A stretch of DNA of 64,000 bases from Stichopus chloronotus (taxonomy: Eukaryota > Echinodermata > Holothuroidea > Aspidochirotida > Stichopodidae): assembly GCA_021234535.1 (NCBI GenBank), contig CM037833.1, positions 24,583,918-24,647,917 of the forward strand. The letters are read 5' to 3'. Shown piece after piece: positions 10,730 through 23,040 of the stretch (position 1 is the stretch's first letter; every line of letters begins with the position of its first letter). The notes under the pieces were generated by a model. The model did not search any database, was not told the origin of the DNA, and saw only the letters and a list, made by a program, of their open reading frames with translations. The translations under genes and the position numbers were made by a program.

Positions 10730-13700
10730 GTGTTCTTGATGTTGATGCATTGAATTAACTCAACAAGTAAAAACAAAATGAAAAGAGTAGCGTTATGTTG
10801 GCGCTATATCACTATGAATCTGGAAAGGGCACACAGAATTTCAATAGGGAAGAAACTCAATCGACTTATGATGAAATAAACTAAACATGAAATTTACATG
10901 TCTACCTTCATAGACAAATTCTTTTCTGTTATAAGTATTCACCTTATAATGACTTTTATTGTTTTTCAATCATTCGTTTTCCTGAAAAGAAAAAAAAGAG
11001 AAAGATCCTCGATCTAAATGAAACAAAATCAAAGTTTTTTTTTTTGTTTTTGTTGTTCTGACGTGAAGCACCCCTAATGTGAGAGTATCGAAGTAGGTGT
11101 CTCCTAATTATGCAACATTATCACTTGTTCCATTTTTTTTTTTTTCAAACGTGTTCGATAGAACATTATGTAGTGTCTATAGCATATGCCGTGAAAATCA
11201 GTTTATCATAGATTTTTCACGACAAAACTGGAAATTCAAAGATTTGAAAGCTCATAGACTGGTTGCGGATTCTGTTCACCAATATTTTCTTCCAATTTGT
11301 AAAACCTTGTAATAACTTACTGTTATTGTTATTTTTGTTCTTCTGTTCTCAAAAAGTGGTTCATTATTTCTCACAAACACAGTAATCAAATAACGCAAAC
11401 AACTGCGTTCACACAGGACTGTGTGGACCTGTTTTATTTCATTTTCACATATTTTCAGTTTGATTTCATTTATTGGTTTACAAATTAAACCTACGAATTC
11501 GGTACAGATCTTTCTCATTTTATACTTCTTTCAACATATCGCTGTCATGTCCTTATGCAGGAAAGAAATAAAAGTAAAAGTGTAGTGTTTACCGGAACAT
11601 GCCAGCTTCAAGTTTTCTTTTCTTTTAATGCAAAGGAGCTGCCCTGTGCTACTTCATTTGAATACTGTAGATACCAGTTGCAAAGTTTTTCTTTTAAATC
11701 ATGACCAAATTTGCATTCCCATGTGCATGTGTGCACCAGGGGCAGTGGAACATCTTGCTACTTGTTTTGTTGCATGTGGTCTGTCGACACTGTCCTCGGT
11801 AAAAGTAGAGTGATTATTTTATTCGATAGATGTTTCATTAAATTATATTATATTGATGTAACTTGGATGCATACCTCGCCATATCAATTGAAATTTTACA
11901 TGGCACATGTCCATACAAGTGGCATTGAATAAAACACCATTTAAGAAATTCTCCACCAACTTTACATAACATATGAGATTCTGTACCGTTCGATCCGTTA
12001 AACATAACTATTTTACCAGAAGAAGCTTCCTTAAATGTGAAATAGCGCTTCGAAAGTTGGGCTTCAGCACGAGCCTGAAAATGTGTGACGTAGAACCGAC
12101 AAATACCGTTTTCCACCTTTTGCAATCTTCCTGTTTCTGGCAAGGTCTTGGACGCAAAAACTCTTTAATTCAGAGATTATAAATACCCTATGAATGTCTA
12201 CATTCAGTAAGATACATTCAGTAAGATACTAACATACTAAGAGCATGAAACAAGAGGAGCTGTTATTGTCATGGACAATTTAATTGCTGCTTATACTTTA
12301 AGACCCACCAAACCAAGGAAAGTAAGCTGCGTAAATAGCTCAAAGATATTTCTATCCTTTATTCGTCGGTACCAGTTCAATATCATTCACAGAGAAACGT
12401 CATTTAAGTCAACTAATCCTTAAACAATTAGGTAGCTCCGAACAATGCTCTCAAAGGTAGGTCTATGCCACTCCCTGGTGAAACAAAGGTTTTATCACCA
12501 GATAAGAGATCAGAACAGTACTGTAACCCGCAGCTTGAGATAAAAATCAAGGGCAATGTTCAATCTACATTAGTTGGAACTATGTCACAACTGATTGAGT
12601 TCTAGCAACAGGTTCGAATATTTACTAAAATAATTCATTTTGCTAATTCTTTCAGATATTTCCTGAAAATTATAATGATGTCTTGTCTACCATAATGTTT
12701 GCATCTTTTTAAGAGACATGAGAAGCGATAGTGAAGAATTCCATTGATACGCTTTCATTTATCTATTCTAGTGCCAAGTGTATACTGTGATGCCGACTGC
12801 ATGCCATTTTTCTCCCAAGCTATCAGATGCACATCACACCACACCCAACTGCTTTAATACACTAGAAAGGAAACACAAATCTTCCAAGATGGACACTGTG
12901 ACCAAGATCTCATTTTACACATTTATTCAGATCACAACTACATCATCAGGTCATTCTTGACATCTGTATGGAATCACAAATGAAACAATATGCTATAGTA
13001 GGCACCACATACAAGTGACTGGATTTATCCACTTGGGTTCCAATTATCTGCCAGTATGCTGATAATTGGAAACAAACACGTGATTGACTTGCGTCACTGG
13101 TTACGTGACTTGTGTGCATCACTTGCGTGCATGACTTGCATGCATCACTAGTTAATATAAAGTGAGCTACGATTACCAATCACGATGGACGTACATCGTT
13201 GGTTCAGAGAAATTTTGGCTATGATCACCAATTCATGGAATTCCATATACAGGACGGGCAGATTCTCTGCAAGTACGATGAGTATTTCACTGTATCATAT
13301 ATATGTGAACACAGTAGTCTGACTTCTGATACCGACAAGTGCAAGGCTTAATTCCCCCTCTCGAGCACTAGGTAATTCTCCGACAGGAAACAAATTTAGC
13401 GATGCGGAAATGATAGACGGAATTCGAAATGGGATGATTTTTGGATAAACTATAAGATTTTATCAATTTGTGAGATCTTTAGCGGATAACAGAAAGACAA
13501 ACAAATTATCTCAAACAATGTAGCTTCATCAGTATAAACATATAGGAGGAAAGGTGTTTCTGTTATGAACTTGCATATTGACAAACGAATGATGTAGTAA
13601 ATGCTATCTACCCAAATGATACAAGCAAGGTTAAGTCAGAATATAGAAAAAAGTATCTGTAATTGGCATCTAATACCGAGCATAAATTATTGGTTGTGCG

Positions 13701-15552
13701 TATCCAGAATTAAAGTATAGTTGTTGTTTATGAAGAATACTGCAGCACACCTGTCACAGTCATCTGTCACCAATTCATGATGCCACCTGTCACAGGGTCT
13801 CTACCGATCCACGATGACGCAACAGAATGATACAATTGACACTAACATCAAACAATTCCAATCGGAGGGGTATAATGTGGGATATATGTTATATGTAATT
13901 ACATAATCTTATCATAATCAGATCGACCCTGGAGATGCTATATTACACCAATGTGTGGCATATGTGATATTCATAACATGATCTCATATGACCTTGAGAT
14001 GAAGTAGTTACACAAGAGGACATATCCTGCACAGTCTATACCACATACTCTACAGATACAGTATGGAATCAAATGCAACGTTATGAGTGCCCTGTTAAAC
14101 AAACTACCCTACCATGACATGATGGGTGTTCATGAATTTACCCTGGGTGATTTAAGCTCACGGCTCACAAAGACACAAGCTGGTACACAAACATATTTAC
14201 AAATGTATTTGACACAAAATTTGTTGCATTTGATAGAAAGTACTGAAAGCTCTTGATAAGCATATTCATATGGTACATGTATGGTAGTTACTTTTCCTGA
14301 GTGTATAACCCACAGGCATGCGTCACATGATAGCAACTGATTTAACTTCACTACATGTCATGACCATGACTAACATCAGCCATTGCACAGATAGTTTCAT
14401 GGCCATATCAGCTATTCTTTCCCTTGCATTGAACTTAAACCTAATTCTGCCTCCCAAAGCCATACAATTTGGAAGTAAAAATGACCTCCCTCTACTGGAC
14501 AGATCTTTGAAAACATTTCAGTGGATCAAAATTTCATGTGCGCAAATTATGGAGTGCTGTCATTCATATCAGACAAAAAGGTTAAGATTCTGAAAATCAT
14601 CTCACGAAACATATATTGCATTTGGGCAACTGGTCAATTCTCTTTTCACTCTCTGCACCTTCTATGAAAGTCAACACTTTCGAAGAGACGCTGCTATAAT
14701 TTGTCAAATTTTTACAATGTCTGACTTAAAGGAGAGCTGCATTCTTATGAAAATGTGATATTAAAGCCTGCAAAAAGAGCACATTGTGAGATTTGCCATC
14801 CCCCCTCCCCTTCCTTGTTGACATTTCATACCGTAACTTAAGCGCATGACATTTTCACATGCCATGTTGTAAAAAAAAAATCTTGACTAATGCCCAATGC
14901 GACAATAATAATATACAGTATTTAACCCTGGCAAATCTCTTAGTGAAAGTTTGTCTAGATAAAATCCCCAATGTTGAAATCCAGTATCAGCTGTGTACAA
15001 AGTTTTCAAATTTGATGATATTTAGGTTCCTGGGTTTCTACACTCAAAGGCTGATGTACAGTGTAGCTTATGACATCTCTTCAATCTACACTTCTTGTGA
15101 TGTGTTCTATCCAGGGTGGGTCATTACAGCAGCCCCCCCCCCCCAAAAAAACAAACAAACAAATAAATAAAATACACACACCGACTAAGCCCACACACAT
15201 TATGATCACCGCAGTTACCATCAAATCCCCAAACCGACAAAAAGCATACTTGTGCAGATACGTCATGCTACCGAAAGCCGAGAAGTGTTAATTTGGGAGT
15301 TAAGCCATCAACAGCTTTGGTATAGGATTTAAACTGCATTGCGTAGTTCCATCAAGTTAAACCTATGACCATTTTGTAGGGTACACTCGATTGGAAAGCA
15401 GCTGCTGAAATACATGATCCACAATTTTCACTGAATGATTCATTTAATATGTTCCAGCATCAATGAAACAATCACACTGGATTTAGACAATTCTACAAGA
15501 TATCTAAAGTAGATGAACACAAATCAGAAAAACATTTTCAGCTGCTTGAGAA
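10730..15552. other. Intergenic stretch, no gene recognised
   Basis: Many short frames but none with a known domain or a convincing splice pattern. Small tandem motifs occur at 12198-12230 (TACATTCAGTAAGA twice) and 13085-13150 (TGCATGACTTGC-like). A C12-A7 junction lies at 15133-15151. Confidence 0.4.
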
Positions 15553-16154
15553 CAGGGAGGTGCAATTGAGGAAGACACGAAGGAAACTCCTTTCTTTCAA
15601 AAAGCCTATTTTGCGCCAATATCACCACCTCTTTGTTCACCACTTTAACACAGATGCGATGGGCTTAAAAGGTATTAGGAACTTAAAGGGTCCATGTCAT
15701 TTGCTATATTGTAAATTACCGATTTGAAAATTTTGTAAATACCTATAACTTTGCCAGTCGTCATTCTTGAAAATCAGTTTAGTTTTCAACTTCTGATGCA
15801 TTCTGACGTTTACCACAGGAGAAAGAATTGATGTTGTGTAACTTGTTGAACACGGATACACCTGCAAACTTGCTAAAGTTTGTGGAGATTGATAAAATAC
15901 TACTGGAAATACAGTCTAACAAACCTCGCATCAAAGCTTTGTCCTATGCAATCCTTTTCAAAGATTGCAAGCAAGTGTAAATAATGAATACTTGGATGCA
16001 ACTAGAAATGACATAATTACACAAAAGTAAAACGGTTCTCTTGAGCTGTTCTCATCCCTTTATCAATTGAAAGTTATCACGCCAAATAAAATCTAATAGG
16101 ATTAGCATAAATTAACCTAAATGGTTGTATCTCATTTTCAATTGCACCTCCCTG
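15553..16154. mobile_element. hAT-like non-autonomous element, 602 bp
   Basis: A perfect 17-bp terminal inverted repeat, CAGGGAGGTGCAATTGA, is at 15553-15569 and inverted at 16138-16154. CAGGG termini are typical of hAT elements. The flanks (..CTTGAGAA and TTGAGAGA..) look like an imperfect 8-bp target duplication offset by one base. No transposase frame is present. It starts 319 bases past the stop of HSD17B12 exon 10b, so it may lie in that transcript's 3' UTR. Confidence 0.65.
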
Positions 16155-16472
16155 TTGAGAGATACAACAAATTAAAATACAAGGTTTTATGGTCATAACT
16201 GGAGCTCATTGATTATATGCAAACATTTCAAGAAGTAACTGCAACTGATCAGAATTTTTTAAAGCTGCTGGGATATCACAGATTTTTCTGTCACGTTACT
16301 GCAGATGTGACAGCAGATTGCTTGGTACTACATACACACCGAACCGGGCCCCCGTTGCTCGGGATGGCAGCAAAAATGAATCTACCAAATCACACTCATA
16401 TAGATTCTCTTCAATTGTACCTTCCTTCTTAAATGTTAACCAAGCTCCCTGACGAATGCAACAGGTTTCTCA

Positions 16473-16583
16473 TCATTGAGACTTCTGCTGTTTCTTCTTC
16501 AGGGCGTGCTTACGGATTCCTTCGTGCATGGACATCTGCACGCTGTCGATGACGAACCCTGGGACAAACTGGATAATAGCACC
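16473..16583 (-). CDS. HSD17B12: HSD17B12-like alternative last exon 10b
   Basis: An acceptor (tcatag) is followed by GGT GCT ATT ATC.., encoding GAIIQFVPGFVIDSVQMSMH and then EGIRKHALKKKQQKSQ and a TGA stop (36 residues). It enters in phase 0, so it can join exon 9 (..FGCFMHNLQ). It aligns along its length with the human HSD17B12 tail (GSIISNLPSW..MNMNKST RAHYLKK). It resembles the vertebrate tail more than exon 10a does, notably in the II, P, M.M, R.H and LKK positions. The last residues (QQKSQ) lack the KXKXX pattern seen in exon 10a. It is 11 kb beyond exon 9. It is either an alternative last exon or the survivor of a partial gene duplication. Confidence 0.8.
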   Translation of the reverse strand, partial: GAIIQFVPGFVIDSVQMSMHEGIRKHALKKKQQKSQ

Positions 16584-16909
16584 CTATGAATAAAGACACA
16601 AAAATCAACATACAGAAAACGAGAGAACTGTGCAACACAATCAAAGATATACTGCAATGCTGATAGATGTAGCAAGAATTAAATCCTCCACTCACAGTGA
16701 AGAACATTTCATACAGTTCAAAAGAGGAAATGTCACCACCTTTTTCCTGGCAAAATTACAAAATAAATGTAAATCTTCAAGAAGTTGTGGTATACAGTAT
16801 CAATGGGTGCTCCATGATTCGTTGGTAACGTTGTCAATAATTAATGAAACCTTTAAAGTGTTTGAAAGAAAGCGTATTACTGTATTACAGGAGTCATAAC
16901 ATGCAAATA

Positions 16910-16972
16910 CTGCAGCATATGTTTCGATCCCTATTGAACGACGAACTGTGCCACTGAGCTATGCCTGAAGTT
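16910..16972 (-). mobile_element. Possible tRNA-derived SINE head
   Basis: On the minus strand TAGCTCAGTGG (16951-16961) matches a pol III A box. About 30 bases on, GGGATCGAAAC resembles a B box (GGTTCGAATC). The spacing and sequence look like a decayed tRNA or tRNA-derived SINE. The acceptor stem is not evident, so it is not called as a tRNA gene. Confidence 0.35.
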
Positions 16973-18801
16973 GAATCAATGTGCTGGAACAAAGCATGGA
17001 CAAAATCCCACAATATGGGCTCCTCATACACAGGCAGAACAGTTACTACATGCTGCCAACCCACTGAACAAGTGTGTGTCTAGCAAGCACTTTCTATACA
17101 CGGTACTCCCCTGTGGCTGATGTTGGAGGCGAGGGGTAGGTACAAGGACTAAATGTAGTTGTTGAATTGAATATACAGTAGTAACCTGGACAGAGATACA
17201 GTAGATGGTTAAAGGTGCCTGGATATGAAATTTCAAACCAACTGTGTCGTCTTTGGTGGAAACTACCTGTATTCACATTTATAGCAACAGCTGGAATGCT
17301 GCACTGTACTTAGTGAATAACCTGTATTATTTGCGCAAACTTAACCCCTAACAATAAATGTAACCATAACACCAAGTATAAATCTCCTTCATGCCAATAA
17401 TTTGTTTTATACACACAAATTTTGTTCAGGCAAATACACCCACAGTCAGTGCCTTATCCAAGGTGCTACGGCACAAGCACTGCATTGTACTGGCAACATG
17501 ATCACTCGACATGGGAACCTTTTTCACAGCACACACCCTATTCAAGCAACAACACCTGCCAAACTTGACAATGGAGGCATTTTTTGACATGATGTGAATA
17601 GTTCATTAAAATGTTTTCAACTGATAAATGCAACCTCTCAGTAGGACTGTTCCGAGGAGCAGAATGGTTACATCTGCCCTTATAAATTGGGATTGTCCTG
17701 CCACTTTTGAGGAAAATAGAGAGAGAACTTTTGGAGAAGTGAGCATCCCTGCCAGTCAAACGAATAGTCCCGCTTTTCTTGAAAATGCTGTACCTGTTGT
17801 ATTCTGTGGGCATTTTCTTGTTTGCATGTTAAGTAAAAATCCAGTTGCTCCAGCACTTCCATTCAGCAACATGGCCTACACTCAACCCCTCAAAAACATT
17901 TTTATAGACTTACAGTAGCGAAGGGGACCCATCCCACGTCCAACTTATGGTAATCCTAGTGTAAAGCATTCTGTGAAAGAAGCGAAGAAAAACACACAAA
18001 CCCTCCAAGTGGTCTGACAACATTATTCACAGCTTATTCACAGTTTATCCCCAGCGGTAAAACAGCTATAAATTGCTCTCCAGCATTTCTTACTACATAT
18101 GGTCGCTGCATATTACTGTATTAGGAATGAAAACTGTGGTGAATGGTTCTTCACTTAGCAGTAACTGTGTTTTGGGGATTGAATCATGGGAATGTATTAG
18201 TGTTAATACCAGGAAAGGCAGTTATGGGAAATGCACTGTATAGAGAAACAGTAGAGAAGATATTGCACAAATCACCCAGGCATTAAACCACAAACCTGAG
18301 ATTTACAGTGAATTTTCCCTGAGCACTGTTTAACTGAATTAGGAATAAGACTGGAACATTACATTCACTCCCCAAGCTAGTGTCCCAAAAGACAGAGTCA
18401 AGAAGGTTAACAAAGAAAACCAAAGACAAAAAATACCTGAAAAAATTAATAAATAAATATGGAACTTTAGATACTTTTTCACTTTCATGGATCAGGGTTG
18501 ACAAGAAAGAAAACACTGCAAAGAAAACTGGATTTTGAGACCTTGATATTATATTTCAACTACTTTGTTATAAAATGATGCAGTGTGCATGGAAAAACAC
18601 AAAAATATACTCAAATTTTAAAAAAAAGTAAAAAACCATTAACAGTGTGATCATATTTTTCATGCTTATTAGTGACTTGTGACGATACTGTACTGTCTGT
18701 GTACAACAATACTCCATACAGTTGTCTTATGTTGTAAAATGCAGATCTACACTGTGACAAAGCAGTAAATGATTGAAATGTAATAACAAAAAATTACTCT
18801 C

Positions 18802-19161
18802 TTAAAGAGGTTCATTGAGTTGTTTCATGAAATTCACTCAATTGTTCTAGACCTGTCAAGTTTCCTTAACATATTAACTTTGACAATTGGTCAAACTAAG
18901 AGGACCCCAATGTTTCACCTAAACGGAACATTAATGAGTGAGTACTTAATGATTAAATTCGGTTTTTGAAAATTTGTGACCAGACACTTGTCTTATCAGT
19001 ACTCATTCACCTGCACACAACCAGTACAAATAACGGTCAAAACTTAAAATTTTTTGACAGTGTTGATAACTATTGGATGTGAAACCATAAATATTGCCTT
19101 GTCTTTACACCCTTCAAAGTCCCCACAAATTTAGTGATATCAACTCAATGAGCCCCTTCAA
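18802..19161 (+). mobile_element. MITE family copy B
   Basis: Starts TTAAAGAGGTTCATTGAGTT and ends ..CAACTCAATGAGCCCCTTCAA, the inverted form of the same terminus. Homologous to copies A (1507-1884, opposite orientation) and C (26512-26906). It lies between the two alternative last exons of the reductase gene. Confidence 0.8.
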
Positions 19162-21552
19162 TATGTCATCAAAATGACATAATTTACCCCTGAACTATGT
19201 TTTTAACCCTTACATCATGGATATTTGTTGCTGTAAAAAAAAAAATCAATTTTTCAAAGTTTGGCCGTACTGTTATTCTTAACAAAAGTCTTCTTTTTTT
19301 TTTTTAATTATGTCAAAAATGTGTTTTACAAAAATAAAATATGAAATCATAGATTTGTAACAATTTATACTTATGTTTAGGCAACTTAAGCTCATTTTAG
19401 TGCTTTGCTACAGGATTTTCAAGGAGCAGTGTCCTGCAAAATCCTCACTAATGTATCCATATATATTCACTGTGCTGCTTTCAAAGGGGGCATTCTGCAG
19501 ACTCACCGTGAACATTGAAATTGTGCGACGAAAACTAATTCAGTAACTTTGGCTGAAATCACGTAAACACACCACACAGCTTTACAGTGTAGGGACTGGG
19601 ATTATCTGGCTCATGCAAGCTGCCTTATGCTGAGAATTATTGCAGTAAGATAACCATTACAAAGCAACTGTATTCAAACCAGCCGGCAACTCCGAGTTAT
19701 TTCTGGTCTTGCTCATTACAGGATGCGAGGCTCCTACAAGTAAGGGTACTAGTGGACATTTGAGAGCACAGAGGACATGGGGTCATCGACAATGATCAAA
19801 TGTCCTCCATCTGGCCATCTTGCCTAAATACTGTACTGTACTAAATGCAGGGTGAGACTTCCCTTCATCTGGTGGCAAGTTAACATACATACTGTACAGT
19901 TTTGGTAAAAGGGATTAATGCCCTATTCACCACTATATGGACACTTTCACCACTTTTCCTTAAAAGAACCAGTGAAATTCACCCTTTAATTTTGCCCATT
20001 CAAAAAAGGCATCGCGATGGAAAGGCCTCTAAACACTGAGAAAATATCCGGAGAAAATTCCCTAATAACCTTTGAACACTCTTCTAGATATCACTGTTTT
20101 CAACTCAGGAAAACAAGGACTGTTCTAGCCTTGGGGTAGTGTCTTGACTCCCAAGCTCTAAGTCACTTGAAATGGTTGATCTATGAGTATTTTTCGCCCT
20201 GGTGTTTTTCCTCTCATAGGAGCAGCTTAATCAGCACATGATATGTAAAGCTGTGATTGTATGGTGAAATTATGAACTTATTCTAACCATGAATAAACAT
20301 TTTACATCGTGGTGAACATGTTCATAACAACTCCACTATTGAATTCAGTTGAGAGCATGCATGGTCCTAAATATTGCAATTCTGTTGGCAAGAACAATAC
20401 ACACACTTTACTCAGGTGTATATATATACTACAACTACTGAATTACTGTATTTCAGACTTAAACACACCCAGCTCCCTCCCCCCCCCCCCCCCCGAGGAA
20501 GAAAAAAAATAAAGCATTAAAATTTAAAAGGAAGAAAATGAAAAATAAAACTTCACATGGACTAGGGAAACATGATATGTGTGACAAGAAAATGATTATG
20601 GGCTTAACACATTACTGTAGATAGGGGAGTACAGAGCTCTGTGAAATATTTCAAAAACAGTCCCATATCCACCAACTACAGTATACAGTAGTAGATATAA
20701 CTGGAGGAAAAATTAATAGAGTATGCTACAGTATTATATGGGTATAGGATTTTGAAATTGCATACATTGAGAATGGTGGAACTTCTGTTTTGAATGAACT
20801 CAACAACTACTGTGATCTCCAAAGATGTTCACACTACTACCTTGGCCCCACATGTGGGGTTAGTTGGAACATTCTGTAGTACTGTATGTGGTTAGTTGGA
20901 ACATAAAAGGTCAAAACATGTGTAAGTATCTGAAACATGATGTCCTGATGGACTTGGGATATGAGCAAATTCTGTATCAATTTGTGAAAAGATGGAAGGT
21001 TCATAGAGCCTCAACAGGTAAAAATAAGGAATTTAACCATCTGGGACCTTTAACTTCTGCTGTCTTAAGTGTTTGTATACGTTTGCAGCATTTAAAATGC
21101 AAATGAATTTGTGGGTTTGGAAGGACAACACAAACTTTGAATGGAATGGGGAAATTTTTAAGAAATTTTGTGTCATCATGTTATCACTACCAGTGAGCCC
21201 ACCTGCATTCCCACATCCATAGGCCTAGAGTACAGTACTGTATGTACTGCAAATGCTGTGGCTGCCATACACAATGCAGGCCTAATGTTACAAAAGTACA
21301 TTCAAGTTGCTGCTAGGCGGCGAAAATGAGCTTGTTTTGAATGTACTGAAAATATGTAATAAAATTGGTCCTTTCCCACATGCCTGTAATTTAGGTGTAT
21401 CATGGGCGTCCTTCAGTGAGTGCCGATAGGATGGTGTTAGTACACTACAGTAGTTGGAATTTGTTCCAATGAACCCCCCCCCCTGGGGTTGTTCCAAATA
21501 CTGCAACCCCCATGACACATACTTTTATTGAAAGGTGTTCTGCATAATATAA

Positions 21553-21745
21553 CACTGCACTGTGCTATGCTATGCTACTGTATACTGTACTGTGCTGTAG
21601 TGTTGTGTAGTATGCTGTCCTGTACATGTGCTGTGCTGTACTGTACAGTACAGTACTGTACTGTACACTACTGTACTGCAGTGAAGTGAAGTGTACTGTC
21701 CTGTACTGTGCTGTACTGTGCATGTACTGCATTGTACTGTTACCT
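21553..21745. repeat. (TACTG)n-rich imperfect pentamer array
   Basis: Nearly continuous TACTG/TGCTG/TACAG pentamers, including the palindromic stretch CTGTACTGTACAGTACAGTA. This is the densest point of a wider ACTGTA/TACAGT enrichment over the reductase locus. Confidence 0.85.
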
Positions 21746-22134
21746 ACCATCCTTTTATAATTTGCACATAAACGCCCACTTCAGACAGAAAACTATTCCC
21801 TCTTACCTTTCAACAATACCGAGCTACTGTAGGAAACATTTTGAAAACTGTGAAAAAAAAAAAGGTGCTGCCAGTCACCATTCCTTCCCCCTGTTGACCA
21901 GTGAACTTATAGCACCAGTCTACTTGTAAAAAAGATGCTGGATGACTGTTGCTTCACATTGATCTTCCAAGTGATGGCATTATTTGATTTCTTTTTTCTT
22001 CCCTGTGTGAGAAAATCTCAGTGTTTCCACCAACCCCACATTCCACCTAACCCTGCTCTCAATCCCCTACTGTCGTACAGCTAGAGCAGTATTTATACAG
22101 CTCCAAACACTTTAAACATGAAAAAAAGAAAAAT

Positions 22135-22860
22135 ACTTTGAAGACTGGATTGCTAGTATTCATCTACCTTCAAAGAGCGCCATCATGCTATCACGAGGTG
22201 CGATCAATATTTGTGGAATCAAGAGCTGCGTTAAGAGAAGCCCATTGATATCGGCATTCACGAATATTCATTCGCTCTAGAAATCACTTGTTGAGTGATA
22301 GCTTTCTAAAGTGGATGAAAAAACTGCTTGCAAGGAAAATATATCGTTAGCGAAGCGCATGTTTCGAAGATGGATTTGAATCACTACTATTCATCTGTCT
22401 TCAAAGGGCATCACTCCCATCATCAACTCCCACAATCACCAGCTGCATTGAGGATAGGGCCTCTGAAGTCATTTATGAATATTCATTCCTGAATATGAAT
22501 ATTCATCCCTGAAAAAGGTACATTCATTGTCTCTAGCTTTCTAGATTAGAAGATCAAAATGAAATATATTCTTAAAAAAAAATTAAAACAGACTATTGCT
22601 TTACAGTACTGTAGGCACAAATATGGAAAACACCTTAAAATTACTACTTTTTCATCTGTTTAGGAGGTTTGTCGAGCCCGTTTCCTGTATCTAAGTGATT
22701 TTCATCAGCTGCGTTATTGACTAGTTCTCTATGGGCATTTAGTACTCATCATCAAAAGAAGCTCATTCACTAGGTTAAATTCTAGAACAGATATTAGAAG
22801 AATTACAAGGTAAAGATGCTTTCAAAACAAAATATTTTCATCTTCTTAGTTTTCATTTTG
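22135..22860. repeat. Three degenerate ~230-bp tandem units beside exon 10a
   Basis: Three units share, in order: GGATT..TATTCATCT..CTTCAAAG, then AGCTGCRTT, then GAATATTCATTC, then TAGCTTTCTA and AAATATAT. They begin at about 22140, 22370 and 22630 and end about 70 bases from the exon 10a stop, so they may fall in its 3' UTR. No coding potential was seen. Confidence 0.5.
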
Positions 22861-22926
22861 GGTTGACCTGTGCTGACCAGATCAGAGACTATTATTTTTC
22901 TGTTCAACGATAGGTCGGTTTGATAT

Positions 22927-23040
22927 CTAGCTGCTTTTCGATTTCCCTTCTGCCGACATCATCCGTTTGCGGGCAGCGACGAGAATCGCCATCAGTGTCA
23001 AGTCAGCGACGTATTGGGGTAAGCTGCCCATGACGGAACC
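22927..23040 (-). CDS. HSD17B12: HSD17B12-like alternative last exon 10a
   Basis: After an acceptor (ctctag) the exon reads GSVMGSLPQYVADLTLMAIL, then VAARKRMMSAEGKSKSS and a TAG stop (37 residues), in phase 0. It corresponds to the C-terminal membrane-proximal helix of vertebrate HSD17B12. The final five residues KSKSS fit the KXKXX ER-retrieval pattern, as does the human tail KTKKN. Joined to exons 1-9 it gives a 319-residue protein. It is the nearer of two candidate last exons (4.6 kb past exon 9). Confidence 0.85.
   Translation of the reverse strand, partial: GSVMGSLPQYVADLTLMAILVAARKRMMSAEGKSKSS

Noticed and set aside
11838..12182. Opposed frames of 101 and 69 codons
   Set aside because: Neither shows a family motif, and both strands are open over the same stretch, as chance or repeat DNA often is.
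16921..16961. Functional tRNA gene
   Set aside because: An A-box match is present, but no acceptor stem or anticodon arm could be formed, and the B box is imperfect; treated as a SINE-like relic.
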